A stretch of 64,000 nucleotides of DNA from Halobacillus sp. Marseille-Q1614 (GCF_902809865.1 NZ_CADDWH010000001.1:3348001-3412000), one strand, 5' to 3'. Counted from the stretch's first letter, positions 1 through 9,417 are shown. Notes: generated by a model not told the origin, from the letters alone. Numbers and translations are program-made.

Positions 1-1
1 G

Positions 2-1318
2 TGTGCCAAAGATCTGCTTGAAAGACGTCATCATATTGTTCCGGACGCTGTAAGCTATGGAATCCCTACATTTGTAGAAAAAGCAGAAGGGGCAAGAGTG
101 ACGGATGTCGATGGCAATACATTCATTGATTTTGCAGGAGCGATTGGGACGATCAATGTGGGCCACTGTCATGCGAAAGTGAAAGAAGCTCTCCATGACC
201 AAGTGGAAAAGTTTATTCATACAGGCTTCAATGTGATGATGTATGAGCCTTACATCGCTTTGGCTGAAAAGCTGGCAGAGCTGGCTCCGGGGAATCATGA
301 TAAAAAAGTACTCTTGCAAAACAGCGGGGCTGAAGCTGTTGAAAATGTAGTGAAAGTAGCTCGCAAGTATACAGGCAGACAAGGGGTTGTCACGTTTGCG
401 AATGCTTTTCACGGCCGGACGTTAATGACGATGTCGATGACAAGTAAAGTAAAACCTTATAAATTCGGATTCGGTCCGTTTGCACCTGAAGTCTATAAAG
501 CTCCGTTCCCTTATGCCTACCGCCGTCCAAAGGGGATGAATGAAGATGAATACGTGGACTTCATGATTGAGCAGTTCGAGGACTTCCTCATTAAAGAGGT
601 GGCTCCCGAAACGATAGCTGCTGTGGTTATGGAGCCTGTTCAAGGAGAAGGCGGGTTTATCGTTCCTGATCCTAGGTTTGTTCAAACGGTTAAGGGTCTT
701 TGTGAACAGCATGGCATTTTATTTGTAGCCGATGAAATACAGACAGGTTTTGGCCGGACAGGGCATTACTTTGCATGTGATCATTATGACGTAGTTCCTG
801 ATTTGATCACTGTATCTAAGTCCTTAGGAGCCGGCATGCCGATCAGCGGAGTTATCGGTCGTAAGGAAATTATGGATGCAGCTGGACCAGGGGAACTTGG
901 AGGTACATACAGCGGGAATCCAGTAAGCTGCAGAGCCGCACTTGCAGCGATTGAAATTATTGAAGAAGAAGAATTAAATCAACGTGCTGACGTTATTGGC
1001 CAAAAGGTAAAAAAAGCCTTTCATGAACTAAAAGAAGAAGTCAATTGTATTGGTGATGTACGTGGTATAGGCGCAATGGTTGCCGTAGAGATTGTCAGGG
1101 ACAAGGAAGAAAAAACTCCTGATAAGGTTTCAACTGCTAAAATGATTGCCCATGCGCAGCAGCAAGGGTTGCTCGTATTAGGAGCAGGTGTATATGGAAA
1201 CGTGATCCGCTTTTTAATGCCGCTTGTCATTACAGATGAAGAACTGGAAGAGGGTCTTGAGATTATCACAAATTCAGTTCGTAAAGTCTGGAATGAAAAA
1301 GCACAATACTCAATATAG
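2..1318 (+). CDS. gabT: 4-aminobutyrate aminotransferase, 5' end outside window
   Basis: A class III PLP-dependent aminotransferase that should move the amino group of GABA to 2-oxoglutarate, giving succinate semialdehyde and glutamate in the cytoplasm. The frame is open to the left edge and the residues before the first internal GTG (position 98) still match the family (LLERRHHIVPDAVSYGIPTF), so the true start lies upstream and this copy is partial. Visible motifs are GAIGTINVGH, NSGAEAVENVVK, VMEPVQGEGG, DEIQTGFGRTG (about base 730) and the PLP lysine in TVSKSLGAG (about base 818). The gene is followed at 14 bp by an amino-acid permease and then gabD, which supports GABA as the substrate. 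Related omega-aminotransferases are the alternative. Confidence 0.9.
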   Translation, partial: CAKDLLERRHHIVPDAVSYGIPTFVEKAEGARVTDVDGNTFIDFAGAIGTINVGHCHAKVKEALHDQVEKFIHTGFNVMMYEPYIALAEKLAELAPGNHDKKVLLQNSGAEAVENVVKVARKYTGRQGVVTFANAFHGRTLMTMSMTSKVKPYKFGFGPFAPEVYKAPFPYAYRRPKGMNEDEYVDFMIEQFEDFLIKEVAPETIAAVVMEPVQGEGGFIVPDPRFVQTVKGLCEQHGILFVADEIQTGFGRTGHYFACDHYDVVPDLITVSKSLGAGMPISGVIGRKEIMDAAGPGELGGTYSGNPVSCRAALAAIEIIEEEELNQRADVIGQKVKKAFHELKEEVNCIGDVRGIGAMVAVEIVRDKEEKTPDKVSTAKMIAHAQQQGLLVLGAGVYGNVIRFLMPLVITDEELEEGLEIITNSVRKVWNEKAQYSI

Positions 1319-1332
1319 AAAGGGGTTTTTCC

Positions 1333-2724
1333 ATGAAAGAAGGAAAGAAGCTGAAAAAAGTATTATCTAAATTCGATTTGCTTTTCTTAGCCTTAGGTGC
1401 AATGCTCGGCTGGGGCTGGGTGGTATTGTCCGGGACTTGGATTACTTCTGCTGGTTCATTTGGTGCCTTGGTTGCATTTGCGATCGGCGGGCTGCTTGTT
1501 ATATTTGTTGGACTTAACTATGCGGAGCTTGCTTCGGCTATGCCGAAAGTGGGCGGAGAACATGCCTACGTGCATCGGGCTCTGGGCCACAATATGTCAT
1601 TCATTGCTTCCTGGGCGATTACGCTTGGGTATGTATCTGTGGCTACATTTGAAGCTGTGGCGCTTCCGACCGTTATCAATTTCCTTCTTCCTGATTATGA
1701 GGCGGGTTATTTATGGACGGTCGCTGGCTTTGATGTCCACCTTAACTGGGTGCTTATTGGGTCTGTGGGAGCCCTCATCATTACGATCATTAACTATATA
1801 GGGGTTAAGCAGGCAGCTGCTTTGCAGACGTTCCTCACACTAATGATTGTAGGTGTAGGCCTGCTGTTAATTTTTGGTGCAGGCACAAATGGAAACCCTG
1901 CTAACCTATCACCTTTCTTTATTGATGGCGGAGCTGGGATAATGACGGTGCTGGTTATGGTTCCTTTCTTATTTGTCGGCTTTGATGTGATTCCGCAGGT
2001 GGCAGAAGAAGCCAATCTTCCTAGAAAACAAATTGGAAAGCTGCTGATCTTTTCCGTCGCCTCTGCCATTATTTTTTATCTGGCTATTGCGCTTGGAGTG
2101 GGACTTGGATTAAACCAATCCCAGCTTGAAGTTACAAATCTAGCAACAGCCGATGCGATTGCCAGTCTCTTTGGATCTCCGTTCTTTGCGCAGTTATTAA
2201 TTGTGGGAGGGGTAGCAGGGATTATAACGAGCTGGAACTCATTCATTATTGGCGGAAGCCGAGTGCTTTATGCCATGGCTGAGTCAGGGATGCTCCCTTC
2301 CTGGTTCGGAAAGCTTCATCCTAAATACAAGACGCCATCAAATGCTGTTTTATTTATTGGTGTCCTGTCCATGCTTGCTCCTCTGCTTGGAGAATCAGCT
2401 CTCGTATGGATTGTAAATGCAGGCGGGCTTGGAATTGTAACGGCTTATTTTCTGGTGGCCCTGTCTTTTATCGTTTTAAGAAAAAGAGAGCCGGATATGG
2501 AGCGTCCTTTTCGTGCAGCTAAATCTCCAATTTACGGCTACCTTGCCCTGATTCTTAGCTTTGGGTTCATTACTTTATATATGCCGGGAATGCCAGCGGC
2601 CCTTGTATGGCCATACGAATGGATGATGATTGCCGGCTGGACACTGCTTGGAGCATTTTTCTTTATTAGAATGAGAAGCGGTGCTTATGAAGAAAAGGTA
2701 ATAGATAAGAAAAAAGTATTATAA
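1333..2724 (+). CDS. APC-family amino acid permease, probable GABA uptake
   Basis: A 463-aa polytopic membrane protein of the amino acid-polyamine-organocation superfamily. The first helix carries the glycine-rich substrate-binding stretch (GAMLGWGWVVLSG, about residues 22-34), and some 12 hydrophobic segments are spread over the protein, ending in a basic cytoplasmic tail. A good ribosome binding site (AAAGGGG) precedes the ATG. It lies between gabT and gabD with 14 and 11 bp gaps, so it is almost certainly co-transcribed. The neighbours suggest GABA or a related amino acid as substrate. The sequence alone does not fix the substrate. Confidence 0.85.
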   Translation: MKEGKKLKKVLSKFDLLFLALGAMLGWGWVVLSGTWITSAGSFGALVAFAIGGLLVIFVGLNYAELASAMPKVGGEHAYVHRALGHNMSFIASWAITLGYVSVATFEAVALPTVINFLLPDYEAGYLWTVAGFDVHLNWVLIGSVGALIITIINYIGVKQAAALQTFLTLMIVGVGLLLIFGAGTNGNPANLSPFFIDGGAGIMTVLVMVPFLFVGFDVIPQVAEEANLPRKQIGKLLIFSVASAIIFYLAIALGVGLGLNQSQLEVTNLATADAIASLFGSPFFAQLLIVGGVAGIITSWNSFIIGGSRVLYAMAESGMLPSWFGKLHPKYKTPSNAVLFIGVLSMLAPLLGESALVWIVNAGGLGIVTAYFLVALSFIVLRKREPDMERPFRAAKSPIYGYLALILSFGFITLYMPGMPAALVWPYEWMMIAGWTLLGAFFFIRMRSGAYEEKVIDKKKVL

Positions 2725-2735
2725 AAGGAGAATAT

Positions 2736-4154
2736 ATGATGGATATCTATATTAATGGAGAAGCACATAGAACGCAGGCTGAATTTGATGTGTTTAACCC
2801 TCTGAACCAAAAGAAGATTGCCTCTGTTCCTGATGCTGGGGAGGAGGAAGCCAAGCTGGCTGTGGACGCAGCTTACCATGCTTTTCATGAATGGAAGGAA
2901 ACGTCTGCAGAAGAGCGTGCCGGCTTCCTTTGGCGCTGGCATAAGCTGATTGATGAGCATAAGGAAGAGATGGCTGAAACGATGACAAAAGAACAGGGAA
3001 AGCCTTTAAAGGAAGCATTAGGAGAAGTGAATTACGCCAACCAGTACATATCCTGGTACGCGGAGGAAGCCAGGCGGATTTATGGAGAAACCATCCCTGC
3101 TTCCAAACGCGATAAAAGAATCCTTGTTCAGAAGCAGCCAGTTGGTGTAATGGCAGCTATTACTCCATGGAATTTTCCAGCGGCGATGATTACTAGGAAA
3201 GTAGCGCCAGCTATTGCAGCCGGCTGTTCTGTCTTGATTAAACCTGCCGAGCAGACTCCGCTCACAGCTATTAGACTCGTAGAGCTTGCCCATGAAGCTG
3301 GGGCTCCTGCGGGATTAATCAATATCGTAACAGGAGATGCAAAGACGATCAGCAATGTCTGGCTGTCTGACTCCCGCGTACGCAAGCTTTCCTTTACAGG
3401 GTCAACGGAAGTCGGGAAGCTGCTGATGAAAAAATCTGCAGATACGATGAAGCGAATCTCTTTAGAGCTTGGCGGCCAAGCCCCCTTTGTAGTATTAGCG
3501 GACGCAGATCTAGACAAAGCTGCTGCCGGCGCGGTTGCTTCGAAATTCCGCAACGCTGGCCAGACATGTATTTGCTCTAATCGCTTTTTTGTTCATGAAT
3601 CTGTGGCAGAGCCATTTACTGAAAAGCTGAAAGAAGCCGTGAAGAAGCTGAGGGTCGGAGACGGCATGGATCCCGATACAGATATAGGACCGCTGATTGA
3701 TAAGCATGCTTATGAAAAAGTTACCCGTCATATTAGCGAAGCCGTTGATCATGGTGCTGACGCTGCCGTTGGAGGAAAAGGCTTTGAATCAGACCTGGGT
3801 TACTTTGTAGAGCCTACCGTGCTGACAAATGTGGAGGATTCCATGCTGTGCATGAGAGAAGAAACCTTTGGTCCAGTTCTGCCTGTTTCTACTTTTACAG
3901 ATGAAGAAGATGCCATTCAAAGAGCAAATGATACTCCATTCGGCTTAGCCGCTTATTTATTCACAGAAAACCTTACGAAAGCCCTGACACTTTCTGAAAA
4001 ACTGGATTATGGCATCGTCGGGCTGAATGATGGCGCTCCGTCAGCAGCTCAAGCTCCGTTTGGAGGATTTAAAGAAAGTGGTTTAGGAAGAGAAGGCGGC
4101 CATCATGGAATTGAGGAATATTTAGAAACGAAGTATATTTCCATTGGATTATAG
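2736..4154 (+). CDS. gabD: succinate-semialdehyde dehydrogenase (NAD(P)+)
   Basis: A 472-aa aldehyde dehydrogenase, the usual family length, oxidising succinate semialdehyde to succinate for entry into the TCA cycle. The NAD-site motif FTGSTEVGKLL, the general-base glutamate in LELGGQAPFVV and the catalytic cysteine in NAGQTC (about residue 278) are all present, as is TPWNFPAAMITRK near residue 145. AAAGGAG lies just upstream of tandem ATG codons (2736 and 2739). The last gene of the gab operon, it ends just before an intrinsic terminator. Substrate assignment leans on the neighbouring gabT, because other ALDH subfamilies look alike. Confidence 0.9.
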   Translation: MMDIYINGEAHRTQAEFDVFNPLNQKKIASVPDAGEEEAKLAVDAAYHAFHEWKETSAEERAGFLWRWHKLIDEHKEEMAETMTKEQGKPLKEALGEVNYANQYISWYAEEARRIYGETIPASKRDKRILVQKQPVGVMAAITPWNFPAAMITRKVAPAIAAGCSVLIKPAEQTPLTAIRLVELAHEAGAPAGLINIVTGDAKTISNVWLSDSRVRKLSFTGSTEVGKLLMKKSADTMKRISLELGGQAPFVVLADADLDKAAAGAVASKFRNAGQTCICSNRFFVHESVAEPFTEKLKEAVKKLRVGDGMDPDTDIGPLIDKHAYEKVTRHISEAVDHGADAAVGGKGFESDLGYFVEPTVLTNVEDSMLCMREETFGPVLPVSTFTDEEDAIQRANDTPFGLAAYLFTENLTKALTLSEKLDYGIVGLNDGAPSAAQAPFGGFKESGLGREGGHHGIEEYLETKYISIGL

Positions 4155-4160
4155 TCACAT

Positions 4161-4196
4161 AATGAGCACCTATCTTTTGAGGTGCTCATTTTTTTG
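4161..4196 (+). terminator. rho-independent terminator after gabD
   Basis: The 11-bp perfect stem AATGAGCACCT / AGGTGCTCATT with an 8-nt loop is followed by a run of T. It closes the gab operon. Confidence 0.9.
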
Positions 4197-4270
4197 AAAC
4201 CAGACTAAAAATTTAATTTTTCAGAAAACTATGATACCATATCGTTATTATTTTCCTAAGGAGGTTTAAA

Positions 4271-5215
4271 ATGGAATACTTTACTGCTGAGAAAGTAAAC
4301 GAGTTATTAAAAATGGATGAAACGATTCGCTCCATTGAAAAATTCTACCTCGATGATAATTCAGGCGATATTGTCATGCCTGACCGCATGCACATCGAGG
4401 ACGGCGGCAATACGAGCCTGCTGATGCCTTCTTATTTTGGTGATTACTATGCGACGAAGCTTGTCGGGGTAGCGCCAAAAAACACGGAGCTTAACAAGCC
4501 GACGATTCATGGGCTGATGGTTCTCTACAGCCGTCAAACGATGGAGCCGCTGTTTATGTGTGATGCGGTACCGATTACGGCCCTTAGAACAGGCGCGCTT
4601 GGCGGGCTGGGTATGAAATATTTAGCTAAAGAGAATGCTTCTTCACTCGGCATCATTGGAGCAGGAACTCAAGGGTGGAGCCACCTGCAGTCGGCATGTG
4701 CCGTGCGGCCGATTGAAACGGTGAAGGTGTACAACCGCAGCCAGGACAAGCTGGAGAATTTTATAAAGGAAGCCCGTGAATCCTTCCCGAACCTACATAT
4801 TGAAAAAGCTTCACTTAAGGAATTAGTTCTCACCTCAGATATTATCGTCACCACGACCACTTCAGAAACTCCGGTACTTCCCGAACTTGATGCTTCCAGC
4901 TATAAAGGAAAGCTGATTGCAGGCGTCGGTTCATTCCGCCCGTCGATGCAGGAGATTCCTGACCACGTGTTGTCTGAAGCGGATGAAGTATATGTTGACG
5001 CTCCAAGTGCTTTCCGTGAATCAGGGGATATGATTAGGGCGAAAGAACTCGGCGTTGATCCGGATCAGACGCTTTCCCTTAAAGATATCATTGAACGTAA
5101 ACATCAACCGCAGCATCCAGAAGATCAATCTATTATTTTCAAATCCGTCGGTGCTGCCATTTTTGACCTAGTAGTAACAAAAGCTTTATATGAAAAATTA
5201 GACACGAGAGGATGA
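4271..5215 (+). CDS. ornithine cyclodeaminase / mu-crystallin family protein
   Basis: A 314-aa NAD(P)-binding protein of the ornithine cyclodeaminase, alanine dehydrogenase and mu-crystallin family. The Rossmann motif GIIGAGTQGWSHLQ lies near residues 127-140, and the conserved lysine in YATKLVGVAPKN near residue 62 is the usual substrate contact. A very strong ribosome binding site (TAAGGAGG) precedes the ATG. It opens a four-gene unit with a small membrane protein, a sodium:solute symporter and an unknown protein. Members of this family act on ornithine, alanine, proline-type imines or other amino acids, and the sequence does not decide among them. A transporter in the same unit suggests use of an imported amino acid. 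Confidence 0.8.
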   Translation: MEYFTAEKVNELLKMDETIRSIEKFYLDDNSGDIVMPDRMHIEDGGNTSLLMPSYFGDYYATKLVGVAPKNTELNKPTIHGLMVLYSRQTMEPLFMCDAVPITALRTGALGGLGMKYLAKENASSLGIIGAGTQGWSHLQSACAVRPIETVKVYNRSQDKLENFIKEARESFPNLHIEKASLKELVLTSDIIVTTTTSETPVLPELDASSYKGKLIAGVGSFRPSMQEIPDHVLSEADEVYVDAPSAFRESGDMIRAKELGVDPDQTLSLKDIIERKHQPQHPEDQSIIFKSVGAAIFDLVVTKALYEKLDTRG

Positions 5216-5221
5216 ATCCAT

Positions 5222-5446
5222 GTGAAGCAAATGACGAAAGCGAAGTGGAAGGACCCGGGGATCATCATGGTCATTGCGCTTCTGTTGATTTCAGGAGTCG
5301 TCTGGCTTTGGTGGCCGACTGAGGTATATTGGCTGGGCATTTCTCTGGCTGGGTGGCTGATGTTTTTCTGCTTTTTTATCTGGCTGCTGTTAACGGTTAT
5401 TTACGTGATTTGGATCGAAAAAATCGAAAAACGATCGGAGCTGTAG
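5222..5446 (+). CDS. small two-helix membrane protein paired with symporter
   Basis: A 74-aa protein with two predicted transmembrane helices (about residues 14-30 and 38-63) and charged ends. The GTG start at 5222 is chosen because GAGAGGA sits at the right distance upstream. The in-frame ATG at 5231 would be too far. It ends 3 bp before a sodium:solute symporter gene. Small two-helix partners of this kind (for example YhdT beside PanF) are known to be encoded next to SSS-family permeases, so an accessory-subunit role is inferred. I could not assign it to a named family with certainty. Confidence 0.7.
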   Translation: MKQMTKAKWKDPGIIMVIALLLISGVVWLWWPTEVYWLGISLAGWLMFFCFFIWLLLTVIYVIWIEKIEKRSEL

Positions 5447-5449
5447 ACG

Positions 5450-6886
5450 ATGAAAGGAATGGAAACCTCGATATTAGCAATCTACTTAATTTTTATGACC
5501 ATCATCGGCATCTATTTTGCCAAGAGAGCACACTCCTCGGAAGATGACTACTGGACGGCAGGACGAAATATTAATAGTTTCGTAGGTTCATTCGCTTTAT
5601 TCGCGGCTGTTGCCAGCTCGAGCTCCTTAATGGGAGCCGTTGGGTCCGGTGTGGCGCTTGGTCTTCCATTCTTATTTGCTTACGGATTTGGCGCTGTCGC
5701 TATTCCATCCTTCGCTCTCTTTCTTATCGCCGGGCAGATTCGCCGTTCAGGCGTAAAAACGATGCCGGAATTTTTCAAAATACGCTTTGGAAAACCGGTT
5801 CAGATTGTAGCTGCCGTTATCGTAGTACTTAGTATGACGTTCTACATGGTGCCGCAGCTCACAGCCTCAGGCTTAATCGGTTCTTACGTGCTGGGCATTG
5901 AATACACAACCGCTGTCATTTTCCTTGGCATAGGATTTACCCTGTATGCTGCTTTAGGAGGCATGTGGGCGATTACATATACCGATCTGATCCAGGGAGC
6001 AGTGATGGTGATAGGGATGCTCGTACTTTCCATTATTATACTGGTTGATCACGAAGGGGTAGGTACGTTAATACAGGATGCCCTTGCGGCTGACCCTGCT
6101 TTTGGTGAAGTTACACAGCCGTGGATGTCTTACTTTGGGTTGTTTATTGCCTTCCTATGGTTTGGTGTCGTATCACCATCGGCTGTTATGCGTAATTTTG
6201 CTTCACGTGATGCAAAAACAGCCCGCCGCTCAGCGCTTGGCGCCTGTATTTTGTATCTCTGTGTCTTTATTTTTGGTGCGATCATTGCTTCTGCCGGAGC
6301 TAGCCTGGGCATTATTGATTCACTGAGTAATCAGGATATGATTTTTATTTCTGTCATTGAGCATTACATGCCTCCGATTCTTGCTGGTCTGATGCTGGCT
6401 GGATTATTAGCGGCTATTATGTCCTCAGCTGACGCGATGCTGCTGGCTGTATCTGCTGGGGTGGCCCACGACTTGTACAAAGGGTACATTAATAAGAACG
6501 CTTCGGAAAAATCGATTACCCGTCTCGGATTTGTCGTTATGATCTTAGCAAGTCTTGTAGGTATTTATTTTGCAATTGATCCACCGCAGCTTATCGCAAT
6601 TATGGTAGGCTGGGTCAGCGGTGCCATGCTTTCTGCCTTTGGTTTTCCGATGGTTCTTGGCATCTGGTGGAAACGAGCCAACATGGCCGGGGCCCTGGCC
6701 GGCATGATTGGAGGCTCGATTGCCTTTATCATCATGGCAGCCCTTCCATTTGCTTTAGTTGCTGAACCAATCGTAGCGGCACCTGTGTCCGCGGTCCTTA
6801 TGATTGTCGTCAGCCTGCTGACCGCTCCGCCATCCGAAGAAATGCAGCGTGAAGTGGACCGTTATCACACCCATATTGAGTCATAA
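5450..6886 (+). CDS. sodium:solute symporter (SSS family)
   Basis: A 478-aa polytopic permease with about 13 hydrophobic segments, typical of the SSS family. The segment DYWTAGRNINSFVGSFALFA (about residues 32-51) matches the N-terminal sodium-site region of the family, and FAAVASSSSLMGAVG is typical of helix 1-2. It is expected to couple sodium entry to uptake of an organic solute. It is the third gene of the unit begun by the ornithine-cyclodeaminase-family gene, and its 74-aa neighbour may be its partner. The substrate is unknown; an amino acid is the simplest guess. Confidence 0.85.
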   Translation: MKGMETSILAIYLIFMTIIGIYFAKRAHSSEDDYWTAGRNINSFVGSFALFAAVASSSSLMGAVGSGVALGLPFLFAYGFGAVAIPSFALFLIAGQIRRSGVKTMPEFFKIRFGKPVQIVAAVIVVLSMTFYMVPQLTASGLIGSYVLGIEYTTAVIFLGIGFTLYAALGGMWAITYTDLIQGAVMVIGMLVLSIIILVDHEGVGTLIQDALAADPAFGEVTQPWMSYFGLFIAFLWFGVVSPSAVMRNFASRDAKTARRSALGACILYLCVFIFGAIIASAGASLGIIDSLSNQDMIFISVIEHYMPPILAGLMLAGLLAAIMSSADAMLLAVSAGVAHDLYKGYINKNASEKSITRLGFVVMILASLVGIYFAIDPPQLIAIMVGWVSGAMLSAFGFPMVLGIWWKRANMAGALAGMIGGSIAFIIMAALPFALVAEPIVAAPVSAVLMIVVSLLTAPPSEEMQREVDRYHTHIES

Positions 6887-6898
6887 AGGATGAAATCC

Positions 6899-7486
6899 AT
6901 GGACACATTGAAGCAGAATAACCTCCGCCTGATTGGTTCAGGCGGGGAGATAACCGAAAACGAAGTGCCTAAAATCATTTACAAAAACCTTGGCGTACAG
7001 TTGAAAATGAACCGACACATCGATGCTGCCTATTTGAAAGACCACATAACGAACACGAAGCGACTGTATCACCCGATGTGGGTAGCCAAGCTGCTCGTCA
7101 TCGCCGACCGCAAACCTTTTCCTCCCAGAAAAAAACCGAACATGGTATTTGTCGACGCTGTCTCCGGCTACCGCGGTCTTTTTCCAAGCGTACCGCCGAT
7201 GAAGGAAGCTGAAGCAGGAAGCGGAGAAATCGTCCCTGTACAATTAACAAAGCAGCAAGTCGAGGAAACTTACATCATCGACATCCAGCAAAAGCAAATC
7301 AACCGCAGCTATGTGTTAAAGAAGCCACGGTATGAGCTGAAAGACTTGTTTCTTACATACCTCCCGCTTTGGAAAGTGAGCGTGGATTCCAGCTACCTGA
7401 CAAAAGAGTTTGTCATTAACGCGAATACCGGGGAGTCAGAGGAATATATGAGTAAGTTATGGAAGAGCGGAGAATGGCGGTTGTAG
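6899..7486 (+). CDS. conserved hypothetical protein at end of symporter operon
   Basis: A soluble protein of about 195 aa that I do not recognise. The ATG at 6899 is preferred because AAAGGA lies 8 bp upstream. The ATG at 6890 overlaps that site. The protein is basic and mixed alpha/beta, with no membrane segments and no cysteine pattern. It has a proline-rich patch (KPFPPRKKPN, near residue 75), and its C-terminal half (LTYLPLWKVSVDSSYLTKEF) looks like the strand-rich domain of PepSY-like or cell-surface proteins, but this is weak. It starts 12 bp after the symporter and is followed by a terminator, so it belongs to the same transcript. Confidence 0.65.
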   Translation: MDTLKQNNLRLIGSGGEITENEVPKIIYKNLGVQLKMNRHIDAAYLKDHITNTKRLYHPMWVAKLLVIADRKPFPPRKKPNMVFVDAVSGYRGLFPSVPPMKEAEAGSGEIVPVQLTKQQVEETYIIDIQQKQINRSYVLKKPRYELKDLFLTYLPLWKVSVDSSYLTKEFVINANTGESEEYMSKLWKSGEWRL

Positions 7487-7501
7487 GCAAAATATAGTTT
7501 A

Positions 7502-7532
7502 CTACCCTGTCTTTTAAGAGGCAGGGTATTTA
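7502..7532 (+). terminator. intrinsic terminator after symporter operon
   Basis: TACCCTGTC pairs with GGCAGGGTA (one wobble) around a short loop, followed by TTTATTTT. It sits 15 bp after the stop of the unknown gene. Confidence 0.75.
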
Positions 7533-7745
7533 TTTTGTGAAAAGCATACACAAAGTTAAACGAATTGGAAGGTTGGAAGTTAACAAGTAAGCGGAATAAA
7601 AAGAACTTGATAGTCATTGTACATAAGGACCAAGCGTCTCAAGCAAAAAACTCTTACTCTTAATAATTCGCCTTGACTTTAGTCTAAGTACATTTCCTTA
7701 ACAAGTGAATACGATATTTTTATAAAACTGAAGGGATGGAGAAAC

Positions 7746-8570
7746 ATGTACTATGTTCCTAATATGTATCCTTATCAAACCCCATATTATGTGAATGCCC
7801 CAATGTATAACTATGAAAGACCGTCTGGATACTGGACTTTTCCTAATCAGATACAGTATGCAGCCGGATTGGATTCTTTTCGCACATACAACGATGATGA
7901 AAGGATTTTGTTGAAGGATTACGGGCCAAATCCATTTGTCGTTAATATTAATGAAGTAACGAAGCAAAACAATACGTATCGTACGGCTTTATGGACGGGA
8001 TCACATTTACAAGTTACTTTAATGAGTCTTAATGTCGGAGAAGAAATCGGTTTAGAAATACACCCTGACGTTGATCAATTCTTACGTATTGAAGAAGGAC
8101 AGGGGATTGTTCAGATGGGCAAGAATAAAGATGATTTAAATTTTGAAAGAAATGTCTATGATGATTCTGCAATAATGATACCTGCTGGAACATGGCATAA
8201 TGTAACCAATACAGGCAATATTCCACTAAAACTTTACTCGATTTATGCTCCTCCTAACCATCCGTCGGGCACGGTTCATGTGACCAAAGCAGATGCAATG
8301 GCTGCGGAAGAAGGCAACGGTCATAGCCAAGGAAATACCGTTGTTTCCGGCAGGACTCCAGATGAATGGGTACAGTACACGGAATTTTTGGTAAATGAAG
8401 GATTACAAGATGTTAAAAGAGGAATAAATGCTTTACACATCCTTCAAGAATTTATTCTAATGGGAGTCCTCGTAGGGAAAGGGTATTCTCCTGAAAGCGC
8501 ATATGAAACAGTAGAAGAATGGGAACGTACAGGAGAATCCAAACTTCTTCAGCAAAGCAAAAATATGTAG
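7746..8570 (+). CDS. cupin-domain protein with Tyr/Pro-rich N-terminus
   Basis: A 274-aa protein. Residues 1-30 are very rich in Tyr, Pro and Asn (MYYVPNMYPYQTPYYVNAPM), a composition typical of spore coat or exosporium proteins. Residues about 95-170 form a cupin barrel, with motif 1 (GEEIGLEIHPDVDQFLRIEE) and motif 2 (PAGTWHNVTN) supplying the His/Glu metal ligands. The C-terminal 80 residues are helical and polar. A good ribosome binding site (GGGATGGAG) precedes the ATG. It is a lone gene with its own terminator. A role as a spore-associated cupin is inferred from composition only. Confidence 0.75.
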   Translation: MYYVPNMYPYQTPYYVNAPMYNYERPSGYWTFPNQIQYAAGLDSFRTYNDDERILLKDYGPNPFVVNINEVTKQNNTYRTALWTGSHLQVTLMSLNVGEEIGLEIHPDVDQFLRIEEGQGIVQMGKNKDDLNFERNVYDDSAIMIPAGTWHNVTNTGNIPLKLYSIYAPPNHPSGTVHVTKADAMAAEEGNGHSQGNTVVSGRTPDEWVQYTEFLVNEGLQDVKRGINALHILQEFILMGVLVGKGYSPESAYETVEEWERTGESKLLQQSKNM

Positions 8571-8621
8571 AAGCAGAGTAAAAACATATAGTTAAGAGAA
8601 AGAAACATTTCAAAAAATGTT

Positions 8622-8656
8622 AAGGGTTTTGTCAGATTGACAAACCCCTTTTATTT
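8622..8656 (+). terminator. intrinsic terminator after cupin gene
   Basis: GGGTTTTGTCA pairs with TGACAAACCC with a one-base bulge, followed by a T-rich tail. Confidence 0.8.
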
Positions 8657-8766
8657 CTGCATATACACATCAAATGAAAGGGTAAATGCACAATCTAAAA
8701 GTATTGGGATGGGCCTATTGTTCTGAAAATAGTGCTTTAGTTGAATAAAATAGGCTGTTCCCCCGT

Positions 8767-9417
8767 TCAAAGAAAATCTGTCACTTTAATTGCCGCCTTA
8801 AACGCGAAGTACACACCAAGACTTATTAAGACCAGGCTAGCCATTACTGTGATCAGCTTCAATGCTCCTGGCTTCAGCAGTGTTTTACTAAAATGAACGG
8901 TGAGGGCAAGGTTTAAATTCCATAGACCGATACCGATAAAGATAGCACTGCTAATGTAGAAGGCTCTTAGGATGTCTTCGTCCTGCAGGGAATCACTGAG
9001 CACCGATCCGTAAATGCCCAGCCAGAATAAGATATTTAAAGGATTGAACGCAGCTATCGATAATCCGGTAAGATAGGGGCGAATCAACCCGGTGCTTAAG
9101 CGGTCCCCTCTATGATCGGATGAATCCACTATAGGTTCTGTTCTATTGATAAAACTTTGAATCCCGGTATAGGTTAAAACGAGGGCCCCCAATACTAATA
9201 AGATAAGCTGGACCCAGTTTAAGGTCAGGTATTCGGAGAGTCCTCGATACATAAAGTACATTAAAGCGAGATCAGCCGTCATGCCGCCTGCTCCAACAAG
9301 TAAAGAAGGCCAGAACCCTTGATAAATCCCTCTTCTAATGATTTCGATATTGATTGGTCCGATGGGTGCTGCAATGGATAAGCCGAGTACAATCTGCCTG
9401 ATTAAAAGAAAGAACAT
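8767..9417 (-). CDS. LysE/RhtB-family amino acid exporter
   Basis: A 216-aa membrane protein with about six hydrophobic helices, the normal length and layout for the LysE/RhtB translocators that export amino acids. The N-terminal stretch GLSIAAPIGPINIEIIRRG (about residues 12-30) is the family hallmark (GPN/GPI loop). The segment LTGLSIAAFNPLNILFWLG near residue 115 is the second conserved half-motif. GGGAGG precedes the ATG. It is a single gene convergent with the cupin gene. The exported substrate cannot be read from the sequence. Confidence 0.85.
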   Translation of the reverse strand: MFFLLIRQIVLGLSIAAPIGPINIEIIRRGIYQGFWPSLLVGAGGMTADLALMYFMYRGLSEYLTLNWVQLILLVLGALVLTYTGIQSFINRTEPIVDSSDHRGDRLSTGLIRPYLTGLSIAAFNPLNILFWLGIYGSVLSDSLQDEDILRAFYISSAIFIGIGLWNLNLALTVHFSKTLLKPGALKLITVMASLVLISLGVYFAFKAAIKVTDFL

